Positions 1-10,374 of a stretch of DNA of 64,000 nt are shown piece by piece (the first letter of the stretch is position 1; each line of letters opens with the position of its first letter). The stretch is from Cycas panzhihuaensis (Eukaryota; Cycadophyta), in assembly GCA_023213395.1 (NCBI GenBank), contig CM041465.1:192703741-192767740 (forward strand). Direction: 5' to 3'. A program made the position numbers and the translations under genes. The notes beneath the pieces are model-generated. The model worked only from the letters and a program-made list of their open reading frames with translations, did no database searches and was not told the DNA's origin.

Positions 1-400
1 CTTCCACAATAACTTGGATCATCTATGATCCCTCTAGGCATGATTTTATGTGTTTTGGGATCTATTTACTTGAGGCCATGAATAATAATTGAGAGTATAC
101 AACTATCATTGAGGCCCTAATAGATGCACTTCTCTTCTATCATGGTCCCATCATTCTATACTATGACTCTTAAATCATAGTGTCCTAGTTGACCCAAGCC
201 AGTTAGGTCCTTTTCCCTATACTAAGGACTCTGGCTATGACTGCCAGGTCTCTATTATCCTACTTCTCCTCAATTGATATTTGATATATCCCTTATAATT
301 GGAATGTTGAGGTTGATATCTTAGTCGACTTTATTCTTGAGTGTTACCTTCAACTCCAAGGCATCTCCTTATCTACTTGATAGGTCATCCTTTAGAGACC
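1..400 (+). pseudogene. Second (archaeal-type) RNase H remnant of Tat-2
   Basis: This is a retroelement RNase H, which would degrade the RNA strand of RNA/DNA hybrids during reverse transcription. Only the part after the first catalytic Asp is in the window. The central Glu region and the Asp of the YDS motif are readable, but stop codons interrupt the frame, for example after NNN and after YDS. It is clearly homologous to the 47389 copy in Tat-1, so two members of one family lie 47 kb apart. It is non-functional. Confidence 0.7.
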
Positions 401-883
401 CTCTAAAGGTGACCTTTCCTCTCAACTGTCACTTTCTCTTTACCTTTAAATAGTGGCCAATAACAAGGCTAAATTATGGTAACCAAAACCTTTACTTACT
501 AAGTCCCTATCCTACCTTAGTATGATGGGGCATCCCCTCATTTCCCCAAGGAGTCTTTTTGGGTTTTTGAACCCTACCTTAAGGGTCATGTTACTCATTG
601 GGTATGCCACTAAGGGCATCCCCCTTAGTCATCCTTTCTTTATTTTCATATACATGTGCTTCGAGTTTATGGTCCTATACCTTGAGGTTTGATTTGGTCA
701 TGAGCCTGTCTCCCCCCCTTGACACATGCCTCCTATCTATGCATTCGTTGCAATCCTCGCTACCCTCCTTGGTTATCTACACACTTGCTTCTCAGATATC
801 ATGTTTACTAATGATAATTGTGTTGACAACATTCACCATCATCTCATGCTTTAGAGTGATGAGGTTTTGCTGCCAAGGGGGCA

Positions 884-1721
884 CTATTTACCACCTATTG
901 GGAATGGATTTAGAGTTAATCACATAGTTAAGTAGAGGTATACATTCTATCTCACACTTTAATATCATTCTTTTAGTCATTGCTTCATACAATGCTTGTT
1001 TGGCTACTTGGATACTTTATTATTTAGTTTAGTTAGCTTGCCTATGCCTATTATCTACCTATGATGACCAAGATTCTAATCCAATGGCATCATTAAGCCC
1101 CCATAGTGGTCTCCTAATTGGCAAGAGGTCCATCACATGCTTCTATAGTCTGATTTTAGTTGACTTCTGACTTATTTTTACTTCTTTATCACATCTTTTC
1201 CCCTCTCATCTTGCCTTATTAACAACTTGGTTAGCTCTGGGTAGTTTACTGAGGCTTCTAGGGGAAAGTTTACATCTTTTTATTATAATCTCATGAGATT
1301 TCTTTGTTTATTTTTATTTATTTTTATACCTAGTCTCCATCTACACTTTGACACCTCAATTATTATTGTTTTCACTGAGTTCTAGCTTGATCTTATGGGT
1401 TTATCATGCTTTTTCACCATTTATTAGTTAAGTGGGTGGCCTAAGGTCAGTTTGTAGGGGCCTAAGGAGGAGTTCTAGAGCCCTAGCAATGAGCTCCCCC
1501 TTGCCTTTTATTAATTTTTATTAATTCTATCAATCTATCTCCTCCTTGCTCTAATTTTTGTCTACCCTACTCTAATTTATGCGCCCCATAGATATATTCA
1601 TATCATGACTATTAGTGATAGAAACATAACCAACAATGTCTAGTTTTACATTAAATACATTTCCTAATAAGCCTCCCACCTCAAGACCAGCCCAGATCGA
1701 GGCTTAACGGTCACAAGAAGA
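884..1721 (+). repeat. Degenerate 3' LTR of Tat-2
   Basis: It starts directly after the polypurine tract 'ccaagggggca' with a mutated TG (CTATTTACC against TGTTTCCC in Tat-1), then 'tattgggaatgga' matches the Tat-1 LTR. Similarity fades to scattered words. The right boundary is set only by the neighbouring Copia-1 target duplication, so the true LTR end is unknown. Confidence 0.5.
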
Positions 1722-1726
1722 CATTC
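1722..1726. other. Target-site duplication of Copia-1 (left, CATTC)
   Basis: CATTC sits immediately outside the left LTR and is repeated exactly at 8114-8118 outside the right LTR. A 5-bp direct repeat is the usual Copia integrase signature. Confidence 0.9.
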
Positions 1727-2082
1727 TATTCGGGAACATGAAAACATACACGTGTTTCCATCTGAAGGATCTTTTAACCATACACAACAAGCACAAGAAA
1801 AATATACACAAAAGACATGCATGGAACATAGGATATACGTGGGAAAACCCTTTCAAGAAAAAACCTGCCATAAAAGGATCCTTAAGGGATCGTTGATTAT
1901 TTCACAGTGAACTTCAATATCGAATACACAAGGCCTCAAAGCATATATACTCTCCAAGAGGTGTCACCCGTTTAGGGTTGTGACCCTCTGAATAAATCGC
2001 ACCTATTGGCTCACACCCTTTCACATAATTAAACCATATTAACATTAATTAAGTGGCTTAACAATTAACTGCTATGCTAACA
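1727..2082 (-). repeat. Copia-1 3' LTR
   Basis: 356 bp. In element orientation it opens TGTTAGCATAGC and should end CA; here the terminal CA has mutated to TA (plus strand begins TATTCGGG instead of TGTTCGGG). It matches 7758-8113 along its whole length. Confidence 0.92.
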
Positions 2083-2090
2083 TCCCCCCT
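2083..2090 (-). other. Copia-1 polypurine tract
   Basis: The minus-strand sequence AGGGGGGA directly precedes the 3' LTR. It is the plus-strand DNA priming site for reverse transcription. Confidence 0.85.
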
Positions 2091-2208
2091 TACTATGAAT
2101 ATGGGGAACTTGCAACATATAATAGTTGAGTTATCACAAAGGCTGAGACTATCCTACAACTTCTTTATCCTTGCCGATACATCCCCCCTCAAGGATAACA
2201 TCAATGAG

Positions 2209-3855
2209 TCATAATCCGATACGCATCTTCATGAATTGGTCTTTAGATAGTGGCTTGGTGAACACATCCGAAAGTTGTAATTCACTCAGACAATAGTCGA
2301 CTTGCAGTTTCCCTGACTTGATCTGCTCACGAATGTAATGGTGCTGAATCTCGATATGCTTTGTACGCGTATGAAACTCTAGATTCTTCGACAGATGAAT
2401 GGTACTCTGATTATCAATAAAGAGAATCAGATGTCCATTGGAAACACCAAGAAATTCTAAGAGACCTTGCAACCATACTACTTCTTTTACACCAGCATTG
2501 AGTCCTTGATATTTTGTTTCTGTAGAAGATAGCGCCATCGTCTGCTGCTTCTTCAACTGCCATGAAACAAATCCATTGCTAATACTAAACAAGTATTCAG
2601 CAGTGGACTTTCGATCATCAGAATCTCCTCCCCAATCAACATCCATGTAGCCATGCAATCTGATCTTCTCACCTCTACAGTATTCAAGACCAAGATTGAT
2701 TGTCCCCTTTAAATATTTCAGAATTTGCTTTGCTACCACCAAATGAGGCTCCTGAGGATTCTTCATGTAGCGGGAAACCAATCCAATAACGTATGCAATA
2801 TCTGGCCTGGTATGAGTCAAATAAATGAGACTCCCTACCAATTGGCGATATTTCATGCCATCTATAGAAGGTTGAGCCATATCCTTCTGTAATCTTGCAC
2901 CTTTTACACATGGTGTTGTAATAGGTTTGCAGTGTTGCATCCCAAAACTTTCCACTAAGTTCTTTACATACTGTGATTGCAACAACATGATCCTATCTTC
3001 CATTTGCCTGATTTGAATGCCCAAGAAATAGTAAAGTTTCCCAAGATCTGTCATGTCAAATGAAGCTCCCAAATTGGATTTGACTTCAGCTATAGCCTTG
3101 CCACGATTATCGTCGATGATTAGATCATCCACATATACCACGCAAGCAACTACGGAAGTCCCTCTTCTTTTCATATACAGATTCAGGTTGAGTTCTGAAA
3201 TTTTAAAACCTTCAGCTTTTAACTTGGTATCCATCTTCTCATACCAAGCATGGGGTGCTTGTTTTAGGCCATAGATTGACTTTTTCAGATGGAAAACAAG
3301 ATGCTCTTGACCATCCTTAATGAATCCTAGAGGCTCTGACATATATATCTCCTCCTTTATATCCCCATTAAGGAATGCAACCTTAACGTCCATCTGGTGT
3401 AACTCCCAATCTAATGTAACTGCTAAGGAAATGAGTAAGCAAACCATTGTCATTCTAGAGACTGGTGCAAATGTCTCATAGTAGTCAATTCCTTCTTTCT
3501 GCTTGAATCCCTGCGTAACAAGTCTAGCCTTGTACTTGTCCACCTCTCTATCAAAGCAGAACTTTGTTTTATAGACCCACTTGCATCCAACAAGATTCTT
3601 TGACGGAGGTAGTGGGACCAAATCCCATGTATCATTCTTCATCAGAGAACCATATTCTTCCTCTATTACATCTCTCCATGATGGATCTCCTTTCGCTTTA
3701 GTAAACAAATCAGGATCACTAGAGTCATTGGTGTTTACCAGCAGAGTTTGACTGGCATGCCAACTTCTGGTTTGTCTATCATCAGTTAGGGTTTGCATTG
3801 CCACACCAGAATCTTCAAGAGTTTTCCTTACCCATAAAGGTATAGAAGGACCCAT
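2209..3855 (-). CDS. Copia-1 reverse transcriptase and RNase H (open 548-codon segment)
   Basis: This is the C-terminal part of a Copia Pol polyprotein; it copies element RNA into DNA and removes the RNA strand. Near the N-terminus is the Copia RT entry region (EEEYGSLMKNDTWDLVPLP, then GCKWVYKTKF). KARLVTQGFKQKEGIDYYET, the QMDVKVAFLNGD palm motif and KKSIYGLKQAPHAWY follow. The catalytic YVDD is at about residue 242. RNase H follows, with DVDWGGDSDDRKST, ALSSTETKY (Glu) and IDNQSTIHLSKN (Asp), ending in VFTKPLSKDQF. The first Met is probably not a real start: the frame is the downstream part of a polyprotein cut off by a stop near 3856. It is the best-preserved coding segment in the window. 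Confidence 0.9.
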   Translation of the reverse strand: MGPSIPLWVRKTLEDSGVAMQTLTDDRQTRSWHASQTLLVNTNDSSDPDLFTKAKGDPSWRDVIEEEYGSLMKNDTWDLVPLPPSKNLVGCKWVYKTKFCFDREVDKYKARLVTQGFKQKEGIDYYETFAPVSRMTMVCLLISLAVTLDWELHQMDVKVAFLNGDIKEEIYMSEPLGFIKDGQEHLVFHLKKSIYGLKQAPHAWYEKMDTKLKAEGFKISELNLNLYMKRRGTSVVACVVYVDDLIIDDNRGKAIAEVKSNLGASFDMTDLGKLYYFLGIQIRQMEDRIMLLQSQYVKNLVESFGMQHCKPITTPCVKGARLQKDMAQPSIDGMKYRQLVGSLIYLTHTRPDIAYVIGLVSRYMKNPQEPHLVVAKQILKYLKGTINLGLEYCRGEKIRLHGYMDVDWGGDSDDRKSTAEYLFSISNGFVSWQLKKQQTMALSSTETKYQGLNAGVKEVVWLQGLLEFLGVSNGHLILFIDNQSTIHLSKNLEFHTRTKHIEIQHHYIREQIKSGKLQVDYCLSELQLSDVFTKPLSKDQFMKMRIGL

Positions 3856-3859
3856 TGCT

Positions 3860-4985
3860 GGAGGTACTTCTTGTCATGGCAGCTCCTCACTATTACTCGT
3901 CCCACTTGGTCTTGCTTCCTCAGGTGCTATAGCGAGTGGCTCATCATCCTCTTCACTTAAAGAATCTGGGAATGGGAGAAGGGGAGGGTAAAAAGGTTCC
4001 CTTGATGCTCTTTTAGCATGATACGTCGATGACTCATCAAATTTAACATCCCAACTGACCACAATCTTCTCCCCCTATGGATCCCATAGTCTGTAGGCTT
4101 TGTTCTCCGTGTAATAACCCATGAATATGCACTTCAAACTCTTTTGATCCAGCTTCTTATGAGTATCATCAGGGATGTGGGCGTACGCTATACACCCAAA
4201 CGTTCTCAAATGGCTAATGGTAGGCTTCTGACCAGTCCATTTCTCTTCACGGATCATGCTACGAACTACTGAGTGGGAACCCAATTTAAAATATAAACAA
4301 CAGTCACCACAACTTCTGCCCAAAACTTCGGTGGCAAGTTTTTAGCATGCACCATACACCTTGCCATCTCCATCATGGTATGGTTCTTTCTTTCAGCAAC
4401 TCCATTATGTTGTGCAATGTATAGGACTGTAAACTCTCACTTTATACCATGGTTGTAGCAGAACTAATTAAACACATGATTGTCATATTCCTTACCATTA
4501 TCACTTCATAAAGCTTTTATTTTCTTATCACTTTCATTTTCAACCATCGCTTTCTAATCACGGAAGCAATCAAATATATCTGACTTATTCTTGAGAAAAT
4601 AAACCCATTTCCTGATGTAATCATCCATAAACATAAGTGTATATTAGGCTCCTGATATCGAAGGGTTTGGGAGTGGCCCCATATTGTCTAAGTGCACAAG
4701 CTCTAGCTTCTCCTTGGCTCTCCATGTGTTATCCCGAGCAAAGGGATAGCAATGATGCTTGTCATACATGCATCCTTTGCGTACACTAATCGAGCGAGAA
4801 ATCAATGACAGTTCTTCCACCATCTTCAACCTCCTTAGAAGTGCAATACTCTTGTAATTAAGGTGCCCAAGGTGATTATGCCACAATTTACTTTCATCAT
4901 CCACGCTGGCAACAAAGGCATAGGACTTCTTCTGAGATTGAAACTTTTCAAACACCAAGAAGTTGTCCCAGACTTTCCCGGTAGC
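3860..4985 (-). pseudogene. Copia-1 integrase (broken)
   Basis: The integrase joins element DNA to the chromosome. The segment at 4644-4958 has the GAG-pre-integrase finger: LWHNHLGHLNYKS gives the His pair, but the C-x2-C that should follow keeps only one Cys (GCMYDKH). The first catalytic Asp region reads LVHLDNMGPLPNPS. Between about 4330 and 4640 the frame is lost to stops. At 4075-4323 it resumes with HLRTFGCIAYAHIPDD and KCIFMGYYTENKAYRLWDP, the usual end of the Copia integrase core. 3874-4062 is the acidic linker before RT. It is inactive. Confidence 0.8.
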
Positions 4986-5000
4986 TACAACAACAAAGTT

Positions 5001-5297
5001 CTATTTTGGGTCCTTTATTAGGCATTTATCATCATAGAGCTCCACTTTTATACCTTGTTTGCAAATCTCTCGAGTAGACAGAAGGTTTAACTGCATCTTG
5101 GGTACATAATATACCCTAGAAAACTTGCCTCTTGCAATGGAAACTTCACCGATACCATCAATCGGCAACACGCGAGCATCTCCAAGAACGATCTCAGCAC
5201 CACTTTGATTTGCATTCAACGTATCAAAGTTCTTCCTCCGGTAAGAGATGTGCTTCTGCGCTCCTGAATCGAGTACGTAATAGTCTCTCCAATCCAT
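5001..5297 (-). pseudogene. Copia-1 aspartic protease
   Basis: The polyprotein-processing protease is recognised by YVLDSGAQKHIS near the N-terminus, where the Copia consensus is DSGA.xH(M/I). It is followed by VLGDARVLPIDGIGEVSI and VYYVPKMQLNLLS, the Copia protease-to-integrase stretch. The active-site Asp is present. The segment is separated from gag and integrase by frame breaks. Confidence 0.82.
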
Positions 5298-6182
5298 TTC
5301 GGCTTACAAGGTCTGTGCTTGGATGCAATGAGTAGCAACACTCTTTCCTTTATCATCCTGGTTACCTTTGCATTTGTCACGACATTTGAAATAACAGTTC
5401 TTCTCACACTGATCATCCTTCTTGCAGTAATTTTACTTTCCATTAAACTTCTTCTTGTCTTGAGAGCCTTCTCTAGACCATTGTGTGATCTTCTCCTCTT
5501 TAGGGGCCTCCTTCCTCTGAGATTTCATGGCTAAGGCCTGACTTGAACTAGAACCTCTAAGTAAACCATGATGTTTGAGCTTGGAATCCTCTTCTAGAAT
5601 TAGGTTTTTGAACCCATCAAAAGTTTCTACCTCCATCACTTCGTCTCTACCATAAATGGTCTGGAATGTGGCAAATGCAGCTAGCAGTTTTGACATGATT
5701 ATCACAAATAAGAGCACATCATCGATCGAGTTCTACTTTAACTCTTCTAGCTTGTTCTTCAAGTCGGTTATTTTATTCAGGTAGGAGTTAATATTGTTCT
5801 CATCTTCAACTTTTGAATTGAGTAGTTCTAATACCAGAGCAAGACGCCTATTCATCTTCTTCTTCTCAAAAGTATCATACAACTTCGTCCAAATCACGGC
5901 TGGGTCATCCAGATTGTGAACTAGAGCCCTCTGGTCCAGTGCCAGTGAGAGTTTCAGTAATCCAACGGTCATATATTGCTTCTCTTCAAGTTTGATACGC
6001 TCCTTATGGTCAAGTGGGACTGCAATAAGCTTCACCTTGGTGATTTCCCGGAGTTGGTTCACCATCAAAATAAGCTCCATATTAGCCTTCCATTCGCTGA
6101 AATTGTTACCATTAAAGATAACTTTAGGCATAAGCTTCTCCATCTCGAATGATAGGCTATAATGTGAAGCACACGACACCAA
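5298..6182 (-). pseudogene. Copia-1 gag
   Basis: This is a capsid-like Gag that packages element RNA. The N-terminal 149 codons (5733-6182) are open and carry the Copia gag signature FNGNNFSEWKANMELILM and then AVIWTKLYDTFEKKKMNRRL. The true start is probably the Met at 6143 (MEKLMPKV) rather than 6182. After a stop at about 5733, a second frame continues to 5433. The nucleic-acid-binding region at 5330-5440 is Cys-rich (CKKDDQCEKNCYFKCRDKC) but lacks a normal CCHC knuckle. The breaks make it non-functional. Confidence 0.82.
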
Positions 6183-7740
6183 ACGAATGTATTAAGGACG
6201 AAAATGTACCCTTGTGACCTCCTCTGCCTCACGAGCATGCTTCTAAAGGGACCCAACACAGATTATACCCATGTTAAGTGAGCCACCGACTATTTTTCTC
6301 CTCTTATCCATCAACAAATGACCTTAAATAGCCATTAAATGTCATAATCGACACTTCAAAATGGCTAAAAACATGTGCTCCAAAACAAAGATGCTTCCAT
6401 ACGATGATGGTACACGGTCTTTAAGTAAAAAAATCACAAAAAAAACTCCTTGATTTGCACTCAAAACGACTCAAGGACACATCGAGTATCTCTTACTATT
6501 GACGTACATCAATGGTTCAAAGGGCTTTTATAAAGTTGAATTGAGATTGGAATATGCCAAAAGGCATATTCTAAAAGTAATGACTTTTGAAGGAACTCGT
6601 GCCTTTTTAACTTAAGTCACATGCTTAAGTATCCATCAAAAGTCACACTACTTGAGGAGAGGGATGTGGCTGTTCAACACACCGCCGCTATGCTACTTGT
6701 TACCAAGTGGTCTATATCATCCGTACGGTTGGTAAGGCTTCAACGTAGCCAAGACATGTCTGCTGAGTACTTGGATAGCCTCTAAACAACCCTAGTTGTT
6801 AACAAACCATCACACAAAGCACCCAACCAAGAGGAAATGCACCCAGCCCCCTTAGATTAGCACCAAATCAGACCTTAACAAGCAAACAACCCCCTTAAAA
6901 ATGACCCAGCTAGCTTCTAAAGGTGCTTGGATGCCAAGAAAACAACTCAACCAGTCCTAGACAGTCACAAAGAGTGCCTAACTAGTCCTAAATCCTCCCA
7001 GCCACTCTTTAATCATATCAAAATGCACTCAGCCATCATCCTAGGCACTAAAAACAGCCTTAGAATAGCTATACAACCTTTATTTAACATACACACACTG
7101 TAGCAAGTCATACAAATAGCCTAGTAACTTAACAACACCAAGATGTCGGCTCAAAGGCATGTTTTCAGCGCAGATATGGGTTCATATACCCACAAATAGA
7201 GACACTACAACTCAAAAATTTCAGTGAAAGATGCCTTATACTTCTGTGTACTTCTCTTAATCTCAGTATAGAGGACTAAAAACTATCAAAAAAGACACTA
7301 ATCTCTCCCTTATACAGACTAACAAAGGCAACACTATAAGAAGCTTTGTTTTTATTGAGTTTTATAGTGCTTTGAGTGGGAATATCCCAGACTTACTTGT
7401 ATGGAAAGAGGGTTGTCCTTAATGTCACTGAATCACCATCAGTATGTGTTTTTCACACTTGAATCACCTCAACAGATCATCAATCATCTTTGGATAACCC
7501 CAAACAGGCTAATTCCAACCACCAACATGGTTTTCATGCCTGAATACAAACTCCAATAACCCTTACACTCTACCGAATAGTGATCTCCACTACTCCAACA
7601 ACCATTGATTTTTCTGTGCCTACTTCTGCACGATGCTGGGGTTGATGGACCCTCAAGACTCAGCTTGGGTCAGACGGCATTACCCGGCAACCAATGATTC
7701 CATTGCCTCGTTCACCATCAAGCTTCAGTTGTGTAAGACC
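6183..7740 (-). other. Copia-1 leader, about 1.5 kb, no gene seen
   Basis: The interval lies between the gag start and the primer site. It is AT-rich with no open frame of note and no protein similarity on either strand. Many Copia elements have leaders of only a few tens to hundreds of bases, so this one is long. Confidence 0.7.
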
Positions 7741-7743
7741 CTA

Positions 7744-7757
7744 CTACTCTGATACCA
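7744..7757 (-). other. Copia-1 primer-binding site (tRNA-iMet)
   Basis: The minus strand reads TGGTATCAGAGTAG directly after the 5' LTR. TGGTATCAGAG is complementary to the 3' end of plant initiator tRNA-Met. Confidence 0.92.
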
Positions 7758-8113
7758 TGTTCGGGAATATGAAAACATACATGTGTTCCTATCCGAAGGA
7801 TTTTTTAACCATACACAACAAGCACAAGAAAAATATACACAAAAGACATGCACAGAACACAAGATATACATGGGAAAACCCTTTCGAGAAAAAACCCACC
7901 ATAAAAGGATCCTCGAGGGATCATTGATTATTTCACAATGAACTTCAATATCGAATACACAAGGCCTCAAAGCATATATACTCTGCAAGAGGTTTCACCC
8001 GTTTAGGGTTGTGACCCTCAGAATAAATCACACCTATTGGCTCATACCCTTTCACATAATTAAACCATATTAATATTAATTAAGTGGCTTAATAATTAAC
8101 TACTATACTAACA
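7758..8113 (-). repeat. Copia-1 5' LTR
   Basis: 356 bp. TG...CA termini are intact (plus strand TGTTCGGG ... ACTAACA). It is the partner of 1727-2082. Confidence 0.92.
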
Positions 8114-8118
8114 CATTC
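8114..8118. other. Target-site duplication of Copia-1 (right, CATTC)
   Basis: Exact repeat of 1722-1726. Confidence 0.9.
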
Positions 8119-9063
8119 AAACTCAAAAACCTCACTTTCTATTGATCATTCATCATTCTTCACTTAATTTTCACGATTATTTTTGATTCTTCATACACAT
8201 AACTCAAAATACACATTCTTGAAGAAGGAAAACACAGGAATAATGAAGATCTTGGGCAATATAATCTTCTAATTAGCCTCTACACTCTGCTACATTTCTC
8301 CTTTATCTTTTCCACTCAAGGATTCTACATAAAAGTCTTCTCAAGTACTACAAAAAGGGCTCCATTAATAAACTTCTCTTACAAACATCGTGTACTCATA
8401 GCCAATGGGTAAAAATTAGCCATCTCTTGGTTTTGATTAAAATCCCTTATCAATTGCTTTATTTTTTTGCTATTTGATTTGTCTCTACTAGGCATATAGC
8501 ACAATGAAGCCATATTACACCCTTTTGGTCACACTTTTCCTTCTTGCAACCTTTGGGAAAGCTTCTTCTATGAACTATAAACCTTACAAAAACATCTTAG
8601 AGTGTTGAAGAAGAAAGTAAATAGGGTATTAGCTAGTTAAAGGAGTTTAGGGAAGGGCAAAGAGGTGCAAGCTATAACCTTTTCACCCCCTTCCATTGGG
8701 TAATCCCCTCCTATCACCACTAAATTTCCTATCTCATTGTGCCTGTACAATCTTCTTCAATACAAACCTAAACCATTACACCATTTTGCAAGTAATCCAT
8801 TACTCACTCTTGGGATTCTGCATCTCATCTTCACACACCTATTTTGCTTTGGATTATTACTCAAAACTTGCAAAAACTAGGTGATACCACTTTCCACTTG
8901 AGAGATCATTACCATATAGGGGGCCATACTATTCTGAGGCACCACCCTCTTCTTCACTTCTTCTTATATTTTTTCATGCTAATATTTTAGAAAGAGGTGA
9001 AATAATGCTTGATTTTGTTTCTTTTGAGCACAAAAGGATAGCGAGTATATTAAGAATATTCAT

Positions 9064-9094
<31 letters not shown>

Positions 9095-10370
9095 CCACAT
9101 ATTGCTTATGGGTAGATTTCTTACCCTTGTCTTGCAGCTGGAAGGCCTACTCTTAATCACAAAGAGACCTTTATCACAAGGTAATATTAACTCATATTTT
9201 ATCATTTCACTTGGTGTACATTTTTCTTTGTCACTTTCCTTTATTTTTAGCTTTACAACTTTTCATTTAAACTTGGAGAAGGTAAGGAAGCCTGTTTTTG
9301 TTCTCAATGACTTTTGTGGCAACAAGGGAGCTTACATTATCGATAAGAGAAGAGCAAGGGAGGAGCTACGACAAGATCATTATCAAGTATCACTAACTAG
9401 ATGCATTCCTTTTAAACCTATTCTCTCCTTACTTGTTTCCTTTCAAGTTCATCTCTTGGTTGTTAACAATAAAAGTAAAAGATTTATTTGCACATAGAAC
9501 ATTCCTTTACATTCATAGGAAGAAGAAAGGAAATATATATATGCACATATTCATGTTCTCTCCCTTCCCCTTCACAAAAGAACATAGTAAGAAACGATTT
9601 CTTTCCTTGCTCGCATATGTAGGCTACATTTAAAAGATAAGGTATAACCCTAGATTCAAAGAGTGTTATTTTCCTTTCTTGCATAAAAGAGAAACAAATT
9701 AAAAATAAAGCATTGCATGAGCATTATCCACCACCTCCTCTACTTTACATTTTTTTCAAAAAAGCAAAGTTGATATCCTTTTAGGCATATAGAATCTAGT
9801 TCATTTTCCCAAAAGTAAAAGAGAGCGAGTTTGAGAGTGGGGGATTACATGAATTGCTACTTAATTATTTTGCAAACAATATAACTAGAACCCCATTTTG
9901 CATGAAACATCAAAACACAATAATATTTCCTCTCTAAATAACCAAATGGGACATCAATACCACCTTACACTACAACCAAACTTAAAGGTAACCCTTTAGA
10001 CAAAACGAAACAACGTAGAACCCTTTGCTTTATGTCTTGTTTCCTATCTACACTATATCCCCTTTTTCTAAAAGGGAGTCTTCAATTCCTCCCTTACCAA
10101 TAAACATAAGAGAGCCTTACCTAGGCTACTTAGTAACCCAAGGATGCCAATACTTTCACTCTCAAAGTATATCATATGAAAACCCTCTAAGGTAGATAGG
10201 AAAACACATGTGTTGTAGGTCCTTGAACCTGTGCTTTAATGTATGGATGCCCTTTAAGGGTAAGCTTGACCTCTATTACACCTCAAGTTTGTTATTCCTT
10301 AACCCTAGCATCTAGATAGAGTGTAGTAATTCCTAATGACCACCCCTGACCCGGACCCCCCCCCCCCTGC
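8119..10370. other. AT-rich unassigned stretch
   Basis: No domain is recognisable on either strand. It contains a TA dinucleotide run (9068-9094) and a 12-C run (10356-10367). The 131-codon ORF at 9102-9497 has no similarity I can recognise and biased, low-complexity composition. Its position beyond the 3' end of Gypsy-2 means it could hold that element's 3' LTR, but I found no second copy to prove it. Confidence 0.5.
9068..9094. repeat. (AT)n microsatellite
   Basis: About 13 uninterrupted AT units. Confidence 0.95.
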
Positions 10371-10374
10371 CCCA

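Larger units (their letters stand above)
1..1721 (+). mobile_element. Decayed 3' end of a Tat-type Ty3/Gypsy element (Tat-2)
   Basis: Bases 1-400 align by eye with the second RNase H of Tat-1 at 47434-47797. Shared peptide features include a 'LLEA..NN' segment followed by EYT.IIEAL.DAL, the YYDS catalytic-Asp segment and the tail that aligns with NVEV, here with several stop codons. Bases 850-900 then match the Tat-1 end: a 'gctgccaagggggca' polypurine tract followed by an LTR start resembling 'tgtttcccagctattggg'. The LTR can be followed only loosely after about 1100. The left part lies outside the window. The right end is cut by the Copia-1 target site at 1722. The ORF at 598-927 runs across the untranslated tail and is not a gene. 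Confidence 0.75.
1727..8113 (-). mobile_element. Copia-1: complete LTR retrotransposon, minus strand
   Basis: This is a full-length Ty1/Copia element of about 6.4 kb. It has two 356-bp LTRs, a tRNA-iMet primer site next to the right (5') LTR, a polypurine tract next to the left (3') LTR and a perfect 5-bp target duplication. Order on the minus strand is gag, protease, integrase, reverse transcriptase, RNase H, as in the Copia superfamily. Gag to integrase is broken by stops and frameshifts, but RT-RNase H remains open for 548 codons. The LTRs differ at about 28 of 356 positions by eye, 25 of them transitions, with no indels, so this is an old insertion. It is non-autonomous now. Confidence 0.93.

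Noticed and set aside
598-927. 109-codon ORF at the left edge
   Set aside because: Runs across the untranslated tail and LTR start of the Tat-2 remnant, where the Tat-1 counterpart is non-coding.
9102-9497. 131-codon ORF in the unassigned AT-rich stretch
   Set aside because: Low-complexity, hydrophobic-biased composition and no recognisable motif; a host gene cannot be supported.
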